Below, in pieces: positions 36,595 to 45,654 of a DNA stretch of 64,000 nucleotides. The translations under genes and the position numbers were made by a program. Origin of the DNA: Pseudomonas putida (GTDB lineage: Bacteria > Pseudomonadota > Gammaproteobacteria > Pseudomonadales > Pseudomonadaceae); NCBI RefSeq assembly GCF_005080685.1, contig NZ_CP039371.1, positions 4,836,001 through 4,900,000 of the forward strand. Direction: 5' to 3'. The number at the start of each line of letters is the position of its first letter. The first letter of the stretch is position 1. Below the pieces are notes generated by a model. That model did no database searches. It was not told the DNA's origin and was given only the letters and a program-made list of their open reading frames with translations.

Positions 36595-37902
36595 ATGAAC
36601 GCAGCAACCCACCACGGCCCGGCCCAGCGCGCGCCGTCGTACTACAGCGCCAGCCTCAACGACCACACCGAGTACCCACAACTGGAAGGGACGGTGCAGG
36701 TCGACGTCGCCATCATCGGCGGCGGCTTCACCGGCGTGGCCACTGCCGTGGAACTGGCCGAACGTGGCCTGAAGGTGGCCATCGTCGAGACCAACCGCAT
36801 CGGCTGGGGCGCCAGCGGGCGCAACGGCGGCCAGGTGACGGGCAGCCTCTCGGGTGACGAGGCCATGCGCACGCAGATGCGCGACCGCCTGGGCAGTGAA
36901 GTGGATGACTTCATCTGGCACCTGCGTTGGCGCGGCCACCAGATCATCGAACAACGGGTAGCGCGCCATGGCATCGAGTGCGACCTCAAGCGCGGCCATC
37001 TGCACGCGGCCATGAAGCCCTCGCACATGAACGAGCTGCGCGGCTTCGAAGCCGAAGCCCAGCGCCGGGGCATGGGCGAGCAGGTGCAACTGCTCGACCG
37101 CGAGGGCGTCGCCGAACACCTGCAGAGCCCGCTGTATCTCGGCGCGCTGAAAAACCTGCGCAACCTGCACCTGCACCCGCTCAACCTGTGCCTGGGCGAG
37201 GCACGTGCCGCCCATAGTCTGGGCGCGCTGATCTTCGAGCACTCCGAAGTGCTGGACATCGTCCACGGCCCGCGCCCTGCCGTGGTCACCGCCAAGGGTC
37301 GGATCGAGGCGCGTCAGGTGATGCTCGCAGGCGACGTCTACCACAAACTGGAACAGCGCCAGCTCAAGGGCAAGATCTTCCCCGCCATGGGCGGCATCGT
37401 CACCACCGCGCCGCTGGGCGAGCTGGCCGAGCAGATCAACCCGCAGGACCTGGCGGTGTACGACTGCCGCTTCGTCCTCGACTACTACCGCCTCACCGCC
37501 GACAAGCGGCTGCTGTTCGGCGGCGGCGCCAACTACTCTGGCCGCGACTCTCGCGATATCGAGGCCGAGCTGCGCCCATGCATCGAACGCACCTTCCCGG
37601 CGCTCAAGGGCGTGCCGATCGAGTTCCAGTGGAGCTGTGCCATGGGCATCGTGGTCAACCGCATTCCGCAGCTGGGCAAGCTATCGGACAATGTCTGGTA
37701 CTGCCAGGGCTATTCGGGGCACGGCATCGCCACCAGCCACATCATGGGCGAGATCATGGCCGAGGCGCTGACCGGCACGCTGGAGAAGTTCGATACCTTC
37801 GCCGCGTGCAAGCACGTGCGGGTACCGATGGGGGATCTGCTGGGGAATCCGCTGTTGGCGGCGGGGATGTGGTACTACCAGATGCTTGAGAAGCTGCGCT
37901 GA
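36595..37902 (+). CDS. FAD-dependent amine oxidoreductase (PuuB-like)
   Basis: A 435-residue DAO-fold flavoenzyme. The FAD-binding motif is VDVAIIGGGFTGVATAVELAERG (about residues 36-58), followed by GWGASGRNGGQVTGSLSG, the RNGGQ motif of gamma-glutamylputrescine oxidase PuuB. It should oxidise the gamma-glutamylated amine made by the upstream ligase to an aldehyde plus ammonia and H2O2. AAGGA precedes the ATG at 36595, 30 bp after the ligase stop, so the two form an operon. The aldehyde dehydrogenase and gamma-Glu-GABA hydrolase for later steps are not in the window. Confidence 0.88.
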   Translation: MNAATHHGPAQRAPSYYSASLNDHTEYPQLEGTVQVDVAIIGGGFTGVATAVELAERGLKVAIVETNRIGWGASGRNGGQVTGSLSGDEAMRTQMRDRLGSEVDDFIWHLRWRGHQIIEQRVARHGIECDLKRGHLHAAMKPSHMNELRGFEAEAQRRGMGEQVQLLDREGVAEHLQSPLYLGALKNLRNLHLHPLNLCLGEARAAHSLGALIFEHSEVLDIVHGPRPAVVTAKGRIEARQVMLAGDVYHKLEQRQLKGKIFPAMGGIVTTAPLGELAEQINPQDLAVYDCRFVLDYYRLTADKRLLFGGGANYSGRDSRDIEAELRPCIERTFPALKGVPIEFQWSCAMGIVVNRIPQLGKLSDNVWYCQGYSGHGIATSHIMGEIMAEALTGTLEKFDTFAACKHVRVPMGDLLGNPLLAAGMWYYQMLEKLR

Positions 37903-37913
37903 TTTCTCCGGCT

Positions 37914-38045
37914 CATGTGGGAGCGGCCTTGTGTCGCGAAAGGGCCGCAGAGCGGCCCCGGGATTTCAGCAGCGATGCAATATTGGTGGGGGCGCTATGC
38001 GCCCCTTTCCGACCGGTCCGGCGCTCCGGCAAGGCCGCTCCTACA
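37914..38045. repeat. Inverted REP pair
   Basis: ATGTGGGAGCGGCCTTG (left) and CAAGGCCGCTCCTACAT (right) bracket internal palindromes (GGGCCGCAGAGCGGCCC; GGGGGCGCTATGCGCCCC) between convergent operons. Confidence 0.85.
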
Positions 38046-38064
38046 TGCCTCTCACACCTTTCGC

Positions 38065-39762
38065 TCAGGCGATCTTCTTCAAGCCCTGCTTCTTCAGCTC
38101 TTCATCGCGCAACTCACGGCGCAGGATCTTGCCCACGTTGGTGGTCGGCAACGCATCGCGAAACTCGATGAAGCGCGGCACCTTGTAACCGGTAACGTTG
38201 GCACGCATGTGCTGCATCACCTGTTCCTTGGTCAGGGTCATGCCCGGCTTGACCACGATGAACACCTTGATCACCTCGCCGGACTTCTCGTCCGGAACGC
38301 CGATGGCCGCGCATTGCAGCACGCCCGGCAGACTGGCGAGCACATCTTCGAGTTCGTTGGGGTATACGTTGAAGCCCGAGACCAGGATCATGTCCTTCTT
38401 GCGGTCGACGATGCGCATGTAGCCGTCTGGTTGGATCACCGCGATGTCACCGGTCTTGAGCCAGCCGTCGCTGTCGAGGATCTCAGCAGTGGCGTCGTCG
38501 CGCTGCCAGTAACCCTTCATCACCTGTGGGCCCTTGATGCACAGCTCGCCGGTCTCGCCCAGCGGCAGTTCGTTGCCGCTGTCGTCGACGACCTTGCACA
38601 AGGTCGACGGCACCGGAATGCCGATGGTCCCGACCTGGTTGGCTTGAGCCGGGTTGACCGTGGCCACCGGGCTGGTCTCGGTCATGCCATAGCCTTCGCA
38701 GATGGCGCAGCCGGTGACGGCGTTCCAGCGCTCGGCCACGCTCAATTGCAGGGCCATGCCACCCGACAAGGTGATTTTCAGCGCCGAGAAGTCCAGGGCG
38801 CGAAACGCCTCGTTGTTGCACAGTGCGACGAACAAGGTGTTCAGGCCGACGAAGCCGCTGAACTTCCACTTGCCCAGTTCCTTGACCATCGCCGGAAGGT
38901 CGCGCGGGTTGCTGATCAGCACGTTGTGGTTACCGATCAGCATCATCGCCATGCAATGGAAGGTGAACGCATAGATGTGGTACAGCGGCAGCGGCGTGAT
39001 CAGGATCTCACAACCTTCCTGCAGGTTGGCCCCCATCAGTGCCCGGCACTGCAGCATGTTCGCCACCAGGTTGCGGTGGGTGAGCATCGCGCCCTTGGCC
39101 ACGCCCGTGGTGCCGCCGGTGTACTGCAACACCGCGACGTCGCCCGGCTGCGGGTTGGCCTCGCCGACCGGCTGGCCCTTGCCCAGCGCCAGTGCGTCGT
39201 TGAAGCGCACGGCCTGGGGCAGGCGGTAGGCCGGCACCATCTTCTTCACGTACTTGATCACGCTGTTGATCAGCAGGCGCTTGAGCGGCGGCAGCAGGTC
39301 GGCGACCTCGGTGACGATGACGTGCTTGACCTGGGTCTTGGGCACCACCTTCTCGGCGAGATGGGCCATGTTCGCCAGGCACACCAGGGCCTTGGCCCCG
39401 GAGTCGTTGAACTGGTGTTCCATTTCCCGCGCGGTGTACAGCGGGTTGGTGTTGACCACGATCAGGCCGGCACGCATGGCCCCGAAGACGGCGACCGGGT
39501 ATTGCAGGACGTTCGGCAGTTGCACGGCGATACGGTCGCCGGGCTTGAGATCGGTATGCTGTTGCAGCCAGGCGGCGAAAGCCCCGGACAATGCATATAG
39601 CTCGCCGTAGGTGATAGTCTTGCCCAGGTTGCTAAAGGCCGGTTTGTCGGCAAAGCGTTGGCAGGATTGCTTGAGTACTGCCTGGATATTGGGGAATTCG
39701 TCAGGATTGATTTCCGCCGTAATCCCGGCTGGGTACTTATCCTTCCAAAAATGTTCGATCAT
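38065..39762 (-). CDS. fadD1: Long-chain fatty acid-CoA ligase FadD1
   Basis: A 565-residue acyl-CoA synthetase from the ATG at 39762 (AAGGAGT upstream; the longer in-frame start is unlikely). The adenylation motif is YTGGTTGVAKGAMLTH. Others are EGYGMTETSP, the hinge motif GYMRIVDRKKDMILVSGFNVYP and a C-terminal lysine in GKILRR. It activates medium- and long-chain fatty acids entering the cell. The order fadD2-fadD1 with hrpA nearby matches P. putida and P. aeruginosa. A 295-bp gap separates it from fadD2, with its own palindrome (39926-39957), so it is likely transcribed from its own promoter. Confidence 0.93.
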   Translation of the reverse strand: MIEHFWKDKYPAGITAEINPDEFPNIQAVLKQSCQRFADKPAFSNLGKTITYGELYALSGAFAAWLQQHTDLKPGDRIAVQLPNVLQYPVAVFGAMRAGLIVVNTNPLYTAREMEHQFNDSGAKALVCLANMAHLAEKVVPKTQVKHVIVTEVADLLPPLKRLLINSVIKYVKKMVPAYRLPQAVRFNDALALGKGQPVGEANPQPGDVAVLQYTGGTTGVAKGAMLTHRNLVANMLQCRALMGANLQEGCEILITPLPLYHIYAFTFHCMAMMLIGNHNVLISNPRDLPAMVKELGKWKFSGFVGLNTLFVALCNNEAFRALDFSALKITLSGGMALQLSVAERWNAVTGCAICEGYGMTETSPVATVNPAQANQVGTIGIPVPSTLCKVVDDSGNELPLGETGELCIKGPQVMKGYWQRDDATAEILDSDGWLKTGDIAVIQPDGYMRIVDRKKDMILVSGFNVYPNELEDVLASLPGVLQCAAIGVPDEKSGEVIKVFIVVKPGMTLTKEQVMQHMRANVTGYKVPRFIEFRDALPTTNVGKILRRELRDEELKKQGLKKIA

Positions 39763-39925
39763 GGAAGCCCACTCCTTCAGCAACAGCGAAGTTCGATTCA
39801 CGCGTCGATGCGCTTATTATTGATTTGAATGACGCCTCGTTGGATAGCGAAACGTCCGAAAGCGCGCCGAGCGTAACAGCTTTGCCTAGGGCCGCCTAGA
39901 GCCAAATCGAGGCCTTGCGGTCACC

Positions 39926-39957
39926 AAAATGACTCAATGAACGATATGAGTCATTTT
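39926..39957. promoter_or_regulatory. 11-bp-armed palindrome upstream of fadD1
   Basis: AAAATGACTCA (39926-39936) and TGAGTCATTTT (39947-39957) are perfect complements around ATGAACGATA. It lies 165 bp before the fadD1 start. It may be an operator, or a terminator reading rightward; genes here read leftward, so an operator is more sensible. Confidence 0.45.
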
Positions 39958-39983
39958 TAGAGTAATTATCCAAAATGTCGCAA

Positions 39984-40005
39984 AACAGGCCAAAAGCGGC
40001 CTGTT
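39984..40005 (-). terminator. Probable terminator of fadD2
   Basis: On the minus strand AACAGGCC-GCTTTT-GGCCTGTT is followed by TT, about 50 bases after the fadD2 stop. The T-run is short. Confidence 0.55.
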
Positions 40006-40057
40006 AGAGCGGCTTGGCCTCAAGGGCCGATAGATGTGCGACAAGCCCCAAGGGGTG

Positions 40058-41746
40058 TCACGCCATGTCACGCAACTCGCGACGCAGAATCTTGCCCACC
40101 GGCGTCATCGGCAACGCATCCCGCAGCACGATGTGCTTCGGCACCTTGTAACCGGTGAAATTGGCCTTGCAATAGGCCTTGAGCTCCTCGACCGTCACCC
40201 CGCCCGCACGTGGCACCACGAACAGCTTCACCGCCTCGCCCGAGCGCTCGTCCGGCACGCCGATGACCGCGCAACTGGCAACCTGGGGATGCCCCATGAG
40301 CACGTCCTCGATCTCGTTGGGATACACATTGAAGCCCGAGACGATGATCATGTCCTTCTTGCGATCGACGATGCGGGTGAAGCCATCCGGCTCGATCACC
40401 GCAATGTCGCCGGTCTTGAACCAGCCCTCGGCATCCAGCGCCTGGGCCGTGGCCTCGGGTTGCTGCCAATAGCCCTTCATCACCTGCGGGCCCTTGATGC
40501 ACAGCTCGCCCCGCTCGCCCAGCGGCAGCTCGTTGCCATCGTCGTCGATCACCTTGAAGGCCGTGCCGGCCACCGGAATGCCCACCGTGCCGAGGCGGGC
40601 CAGTTGGCCGTAGGGGTTGGTACTGGCCACCGGCGAGGTCTCGGTCAGGCCATAGCCCTCGACGATACGGCAGCCCGTGAGGCTCTCCCAGCGCTCTGCG
40701 GTGGCCTTGACCAGGGCCGTGCCGCCCGAATTGGTGATTTTCAACGCAGAAAAGTCCAATTGGCGGAAACCGGGGTGATCCATCAGCGCCACGAACAGCG
40801 TATTGAGCCCCAGCAACGCCGAGAACCGCCACTTGCCCAGTTCCTTGATGAACCCCGGAATATCCCGCGGGTTGGTGATTAGCACGTTGTGGTTGCCGGT
40901 GACCATCATGCACATGCAGTTCGCGGTGAAGGCATAGATGTGGTACAGCGGCAGCGGCGCGATCATCACCTCCTGGCCGTCCTTGAGCAGCTTCTGCCCG
41001 TCGGGACCTTGCTGGGACAGGCACGCCAGCACCTGGAGCATGTTGGCGACCAGATTGGCGTGAGTCAGCATGGCGCCCTTGGCCAGGCCCGTGGTGCCGC
41101 CGGTGTACTGCAAGACGGCGATGTCCTCCAGGCCCAGCGATACTGGCTTGCAGGTGAGCCGGCGGCTCTCGCGCAATACCTGCTTGAACGGCACGGCCTG
41201 GGGCAGGCTGTAGGCCGGAACCATTTTCTTGAGCTTGTCGACCACGGTATTGACCAGCCAGCCCTTGGCGCTGGGCAGCAGGTCGCCCATCTTCGCTTCG
41301 ATCAGGTAGTCGATGGCGGTGTCGCCCAGCACTTCCTGTACCCGCTTGCCGAACATGTTCAGGTATACCAGGGCCCGCGCCCCGGAGTCCTTGAACTGGT
41401 GGCGCATCTCGCGTTCGGTGTACAGGGGATTGGTGTTGACCACGATGAGGCCGGCGCGCAGCGCGCCGAACACGGCAATCGGGTATTGCAGGACGTTGGG
41501 CATCTGCACCGCGATGCGGTCGCCCGGCGCCAGGTCGGTGTTGTGCTGCAGCCAGGCGGCGAAGGCCGCGGAGTGACGGTCGAGGTCGGCGTAGCTCAGG
41601 GTGACCCCGAGATTGCTGTAGGCCGGCCGGTCGGCGAAGCGCTTGCATGAGCGCTCGAACACCTCGACCACCGAGGCGTAGGCATGGATATCGATGGTGG
41701 AAGGTACGCCCGCAGGGCGCTTGTCGTTCCAGAAATCGGCTTGCAT
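40058..41746 (-). CDS. fadD2: Long-chain fatty acid-CoA ligase FadD2
   Basis: A 562-residue acyl-CoA synthetase closely similar to FadD1 throughout (YTGGTTGLAKGAMLTH, EGYGLTETSP, GFTRIVDRKKDMIIVSGFNVYP, GKILRREL), so the pair arose by an old duplication. In Pseudomonas FadD1 prefers longer and FadD2 shorter fatty acids. The start ATG at 41746 is the only good one. It is divergent from the alpha/beta hydrolase and phaJ1 genes, with a 200-bp shared intergenic region that probably carries both promoters. Confidence 0.93.
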   Translation of the reverse strand: MQADFWNDKRPAGVPSTIDIHAYASVVEVFERSCKRFADRPAYSNLGVTLSYADLDRHSAAFAAWLQHNTDLAPGDRIAVQMPNVLQYPIAVFGALRAGLIVVNTNPLYTEREMRHQFKDSGARALVYLNMFGKRVQEVLGDTAIDYLIEAKMGDLLPSAKGWLVNTVVDKLKKMVPAYSLPQAVPFKQVLRESRRLTCKPVSLGLEDIAVLQYTGGTTGLAKGAMLTHANLVANMLQVLACLSQQGPDGQKLLKDGQEVMIAPLPLYHIYAFTANCMCMMVTGNHNVLITNPRDIPGFIKELGKWRFSALLGLNTLFVALMDHPGFRQLDFSALKITNSGGTALVKATAERWESLTGCRIVEGYGLTETSPVASTNPYGQLARLGTVGIPVAGTAFKVIDDDGNELPLGERGELCIKGPQVMKGYWQQPEATAQALDAEGWFKTGDIAVIEPDGFTRIVDRKKDMIIVSGFNVYPNEIEDVLMGHPQVASCAVIGVPDERSGEAVKLFVVPRAGGVTVEELKAYCKANFTGYKVPKHIVLRDALPMTPVGKILRRELRDMA

Positions 41747-41949
41747 TTATTATTGTTCCTCTACCTGGGCGCATTCCCTGACCTGATCGCCGGAGGCGAA
41801 AAGGCATTCCCTCGACGTTAGCAGCTAAGCCCAATGTGGCCTATGCGCAAACGGCCGCCATTAACATCGTGAATCTTATTTGTGCCATTCCTGCAATCGG
41901 GCAGGTTGCGCATACACTGAGCGGGTAAGCCTTGTGCCAGGGACCTACC

Positions 41950-42894
41950 ATGCCGCACGACGCCTTCTGGCTGCCCGCCAGCGAGCATTGCAGCCTCTAT
42001 GTTCATCAATGGTTGCCGACCACCCCGGTCAAGGCCGTGGTCCTGCTCGTCCACGGCATGGCCGAGCATGCCGGGCGCTATGCCCGCTTCGGCCACGCCC
42101 TGAGCGACGCCGGTTATGCGCTGCTGGCCGCCGACCTGCGCGGCCATGGGCGCACCGCCGAGTTGGGCAGCCTGGGCCTGTTCGCCCGCCGGCAAGGCTG
42201 GGATAGCGTGGTCAACGACCTGGGCCGGCTGGCACAGCACATCGGCCAGCAATACCCCTGCACGCCGCTGTTCCTGTTTGGCCACAGCATGGGCAGCTAC
42301 ATCGCCCAGGCGTACCTGATGCACCACAGCGCGAGCCTGCAGGGGGCGATCCTCAGCGGCTCGAACTACCAGCCGGCGGCGCTGTACCGCGTGGCGCGGC
42401 TGGTCGCCCGCCTGGAAGCCTGGCGCCAGGGGCCCGGAGGCCACAGCGCATGGCTCGAGTGGTTGTCGTTCGGCAGGTTCAACAAGGCCCTGCGCCCCAC
42501 GCGCACGGCCTTCGACTGGCTGAGCCGCGATCCTGCCGAGGTGGACAAGTACATCGACGACCCGCTGTGCGGCTTTCGCTGCAGCAATCAGCTATGGCTC
42601 GACCTGCTGCAGGGCCTGGCGCACATCAGCCAGGCGAAGAACCTCGCCCAGATCGACCCGAACCTGCCGCTGCTGGTGATCGGCGGCGAATGTGATCCGG
42701 TGAGTGCCGGCAAGCGTCTGATGAAACTGGCCGATGCCCTGAGCGCGACCGGCAACCTTCATGTACAGTTGCGGGTTTACCCCGGCGCTCGCCATGAAGT
42801 GCTCAACGAAACCAACCGTGACGAGGTCACTGCCGATATTCTCGGCTGGCTGGAGCAGGCGCTGGCCCTTTGCCGGCCTGCCCGCAGTGAATGA
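41950..42894 (+). CDS. Alpha/beta-hydrolase, monoacylglycerol lipase/lysophospholipase-like
   Basis: A 314-residue serine hydrolase of the Hydrolase_4 type. VVLLVHGMAEHAGRYARF is the HG-x-x-EH-x-x-R-Y signature of monoacylglycerol lipases, the nucleophile is in FGHSMGSY, and acid and base lie in GGECDPVS and PGARHEVLNE. It probably releases free fatty acids for the divergent fadD2 and nearby fadD1. The ATG at 41950 has AGGGA upstream; an ATG six codons earlier is less likely. phaJ1 follows after 33 bp. Confidence 0.87.
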   Translation: MPHDAFWLPASEHCSLYVHQWLPTTPVKAVVLLVHGMAEHAGRYARFGHALSDAGYALLAADLRGHGRTAELGSLGLFARRQGWDSVVNDLGRLAQHIGQQYPCTPLFLFGHSMGSYIAQAYLMHHSASLQGAILSGSNYQPAALYRVARLVARLEAWRQGPGGHSAWLEWLSFGRFNKALRPTRTAFDWLSRDPAEVDKYIDDPLCGFRCSNQLWLDLLQGLAHISQAKNLAQIDPNLPLLVIGGECDPVSAGKRLMKLADALSATGNLHVQLRVYPGARHEVLNETNRDEVTADILGWLEQALALCRPARSE

Positions 42895-42927
42895 TTGCGG
42901 CCTTGTCCGCCCAATAAGGAAGCCCCG

Positions 42928-43398
42928 ATGACCCAGGTCACCAACACGCCATACGAAGCCCTCGAAGTCGGTCAGAAAGCCAGCTACGAGAAGTCCGTGG
43001 AAGAACGCGACATCCAGCTGTTCGCCGCGATGTCCGGTGACCACAACCCGGTGCACCTGGATGCCGAGTTCGCCGCCAAGAGCATGTTCCGCGAGCGCAT
43101 CGCCCATGGCATGTTCAGCGGCGCCCTGATCAGCGCCGCGGTGGCCTGCACCCTGCCCGGCCCCGGCACCATCTACCTGGGCCAGCAGATGAGCTTCCAG
43201 AAGCCGGTGAAGATCGGCGACACCCTGACCGTACGCCTGGAAATCCTCGAGAAACTGCCGAAGTTCAAAGTGCGCATCGCGACCAATGTGTACAACCAGA
43301 ACGACGAACTGGTGGTCGAAGGGGTGGCCGAGATCCTGGCGCCGCGCAAGCAACAGACCGTCGAGCTGGTATCGCCGCCGAACTTCGTGGCCAGCTGA
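42928..43398 (+). CDS. phaJ1: (R)-specific enoyl-CoA hydratase, MaoC family
   Basis: A 156-residue hot-dog-fold enzyme with the hydratase-2 motif FAAMSGDHNPVHLD, whose Asp38 and His43 are the catalytic pair. RIAHGMFSGALISA and GPGTIYLGQQMSF complete the family pattern. It converts trans-2-enoyl-CoA from beta-oxidation to (R)-3-hydroxyacyl-CoA, the monomer for polyhydroxyalkanoate. Length and neighbourhood (fadD1, fadD2, hydrolase) match the gene known as phaJ1 in P. aeruginosa (PA3302) and P. putida. AAGGA precedes the ATG at 42928. It forms an operon with the hydrolase. Confidence 0.87.
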   Translation: MTQVTNTPYEALEVGQKASYEKSVEERDIQLFAAMSGDHNPVHLDAEFAAKSMFRERIAHGMFSGALISAAVACTLPGPGTIYLGQQMSFQKPVKIGDTLTVRLEILEKLPKFKVRIATNVYNQNDELVVEGVAEILAPRKQQTVELVSPPNFVAS

Positions 43399-43420
43399 TA
43401 CTTGTAGATCTCCGTTGCTT

Positions 43421-43497
43421 CATCGCCGGCAAGCCGGCTCCTACCGCAGTTGCCTGGCACTCGCTGGCTGCACGGGGCTGTAGGAGCGGGTTTACCG
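43421..43497. repeat. Imperfect REP pair of two different types
   Basis: A CATCGCCGGCAAGCCGGCTC unit faces a TGTAGGAGCGGGTTTACC unit; the two arms pair poorly, so each folds on its own. Confidence 0.75.
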
Positions 43498-43523
43498 GGC
43501 GCCGAACCGCTGCGATCAAGTCT

Positions 43524-44762
43524 TCACATCAACGCCTGCAACCGCCGCTGTATGTGCCGCCGCTCCGGTTCCTGCCGGGCCAACGCCAAAGCTCGCTGCC
43601 AAGCAGCACGCGCCTGGTCGACATGACCCAGTTGATGATGCAATTCCGCCCGCGCCGCATGCGCCAGGTGATAGTCCAGCAACTCTCCCCCCTCCAGAAT
43701 CGCCTCCACCGCCCGCAACCCCGCCTGCGGCCCATCCCGCTTGGACAACGCCACCGCCCTGTTCAGCGCCACCACTGCCGACGGCCAGTGCCGTTGCAGC
43801 ACATCGTAAAGCCCGACGATCTCCGCCCAGTCCGTCGCGTCGCTACTCGGCGCCTCGGCATGCAGCGCGGCAATCGCCGCTTGCACGGTGTAGGCTCCGA
43901 ACGTGCGACTGCCCAGGGCCAGGCGCACCAACTCGCAGCCTTCGCCGATCTGCTCGCGGTCCCACAGGCTGCGATCCTGCTGGTCGAGCAGCACCAGGTT
44001 GCCCTCGGTATCGCTGCGCGCACGCTGGCGCGAGGCCTGCAGGAGCATCAACGCCAGCAGCCCGACCGCCTCGGCGTCCGGTAGCAGCCCGACCAGCAGG
44101 CGACCGAGGCGAATCGCCTCATCACTCAATTCCCGCTGCAACAAGGCCTGCCCCGACGACGCCGAGTAACCTTCGTTGAACACCAGGTAGATCACCCGCA
44201 ACACGCTGTCCAAACGTTCTGGCAGTTCGTGCAGTTCGGGGACCTGATACGGAATGCGCGCATCGCGGATCTTGGCCTTGGCCCGAACGATACGCTGGGC
44301 GATGGTCGCCGGGCTTTGCAGGAAGGCCCGGGCGATCTGCTCGGTGGTCAGGTCACAGACCTCGCGCAGGGTCAACGGTACCTGGGCATCGGCAGCCAGG
44401 GCCGGGTGGCAGCAGGTGAAGATCAGCCGCAGGCGGTCGTCGCCGAGCAACGCTTCTTCGCTGGGATCGTGGCCCTGGCCTTCGATGAGCATGATCAGGT
44501 CCGCCTGCGAACGGTCGAACCGGGCGCGCCGACGCAGCGCGTCGATGGCCTTGAAGCGTCCCGTCGAGACCAGCCAGGCACGGGGGTTGGCCGGGATGCC
44601 ATCGCGCTGCCAACGCTCCACCGCGAGGAAGAACGCATCATGCAGGGCCTCCTCTGCCAGGTCGAAGTCGCCCAGCAGACGGATCAGCGTCGCCAGGATC
44701 CGCCTGGACTCCTGGCGGTAGACCGCCTCGACTTCGGCGCGTACCTGGGCGTGCGGCGCCAT
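43524..44762 (-). CDS. ECF42-group RNA polymerase sigma factor with C-terminal extension
   Basis: A 412-residue ECF sigma factor. Region 2 is at residues 10-75 (ATLIRLLGDFDLAEEALHDAF) and region 4 at about 120-175 (LTLREVCDLTTEQIARAFLQ). A helical, TPR-like extension of over 200 residues follows (VLRVIYLVFNEGYSASSGQAL; YDVLQRHWPSAVVALNRAVA). ECF42 factors have this tail in place of an anti-sigma partner and are encoded next to YCII/DGPF proteins, as here. The neighbours fadD1, fadD2 and phaJ1 match the P. putida KT2440 locus that I recall as ECF-10. Its ATG overlaps the stop of the AHSA1 gene (TGATG), so translation is coupled. Confidence 0.88.
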   Translation of the reverse strand: MAPHAQVRAEVEAVYRQESRRILATLIRLLGDFDLAEEALHDAFFLAVERWQRDGIPANPRAWLVSTGRFKAIDALRRRARFDRSQADLIMLIEGQGHDPSEEALLGDDRLRLIFTCCHPALAADAQVPLTLREVCDLTTEQIARAFLQSPATIAQRIVRAKAKIRDARIPYQVPELHELPERLDSVLRVIYLVFNEGYSASSGQALLQRELSDEAIRLGRLLVGLLPDAEAVGLLALMLLQASRQRARSDTEGNLVLLDQQDRSLWDREQIGEGCELVRLALGSRTFGAYTVQAAIAALHAEAPSSDATDWAEIVGLYDVLQRHWPSAVVALNRAVALSKRDGPQAGLRAVEAILEGGELLDYHLAHAARAELHHQLGHVDQARAAWQRALALARQEPERRHIQRRLQALM

Positions 44763-45244
44763 CAGTCCGGCATCCGCTGGACCACCACCTCCAGGCGGTC
44801 CAGGCTTTCACCCCTGCCCTGGTAGAAGCCCATTTCCTCATGGGCGCGGCAGTCGGCGGCGCTCCAGTGCAGGGCGCGCGCGGTGTAGCGGGTCTTGCCG
44901 TGCTCGTCGTCGAAGGTGATCACCGCGGTCATGAAGGCCTTGTTCGATGGCACCCACCCCGGCGCGAAGGCATCGGTGAAGACCAGGCGACGCGGTGCGG
45001 CAATTTCCAGGAACACGCCCTGGGTCGGGTACTCGGCGCCATCGGGAGCGCGCATGAGCGTGCGGAACAAACCGCCCACCCACAACTGCATCTCGCATTC
45101 GGGGGTGGTCATGCCGTGCGGCCCCCACCACTGCATCAGCCACTGCGGGTCGGTCCAGGCGCGAAAGACCTTGGCCGGTGGCGCGTCGAGCAAACGGCTG
45201 ATGGCCAACTCATGCTGCGCTTGCGCAGGTTGTGCAAGGCTCAT
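44762..45244 (-). CDS. SRPBCC/AHSA1-domain protein
   Basis: A 160-residue START-like protein (AHSA1/CalC). The opening ISRLLDAPPAKVFRAWTDPQWLMQWWGP is the typical first helix-turn, with GGLFRTLMRAPDGAEYPTQGVF and a final amphipathic helix (EEMGFYQGRGESLDRLEVVV). Such domains bind hydrophobic ligands; the ligand is unknown. It sits between the DGPF protein and the sigma gene, overlapping the latter by one base. AHSA1-like and DGPF proteins are usual partners of ECF42 and could be its targets or sensors. Confidence 0.87.
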   Translation of the reverse strand: MSLAQPAQAQHELAISRLLDAPPAKVFRAWTDPQWLMQWWGPHGMTTPECEMQLWVGGLFRTLMRAPDGAEYPTQGVFLEIAAPRRLVFTDAFAPGWVPSNKAFMTAVITFDDEHGKTRYTARALHWSAADCRAHEEMGFYQGRGESLDRLEVVVQRMPD

Positions 45245-45265
45245 TGTTGTTGTTCTCCATTGCGG

Positions 45266-45610
45266 TCAGGGTTGCAGTTCTCGCACCGGTCGCACTTCGA
45301 CGCTGCCGACCCGCGCGGCAGGGATACCCTTGGCGATGTTCAGCGCCTCATTGAGGTCGCGGGCATCGACCAGGTAGAACCCTGCCAATTGCTCCTTGGT
45401 TTCGGCAAACGGACCGTCGGTCAGGCTCATGCGCCCGGCGCGCACACGCACGGTGGTGGCGGTCTGCACCGGCTTGAGCGCCTCGGCGGCGAGCATGCGC
45501 CCAGAGCCCTGCAGGCTTTCGGCATACGCCATGCATTCGGCATCTTCGGGGCTGTCCGGCAGGCTGTGCAGCAGCCCTTCGTCACAATAGACCAGGCACA
45601 GGTATTTCAT
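45266..45610 (-). CDS. YCII-related DGPF-domain protein
   Basis: A 114-residue protein from the ATG at 45610 (GGAG six bases upstream). It opens MKYLCLVYCDEG and contains the diagnostic DGPF motif in LTDGPFAETKEQLAGFYLVDA. The ferredoxin-like dimeric fold is expected. DGPF proteins define the genomic context of ECF42 sigma factors and are usually under their control. The function is unknown; small-molecule binding is suspected. It is 21 bp upstream of the AHSA1 gene in the same operon. Confidence 0.9.
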   Translation of the reverse strand: MKYLCLVYCDEGLLHSLPDSPEDAECMAYAESLQGSGRMLAAEALKPVQTATTVRVRAGRMSLTDGPFAETKEQLAGFYLVDARDLNEALNIAKGIPAARVGSVEVRPVRELQP

Positions 45611-45654
45611 CGTCGTCTCCAGGGCATTGGCAAAGTGCGTTTGGCGATAGCCGC

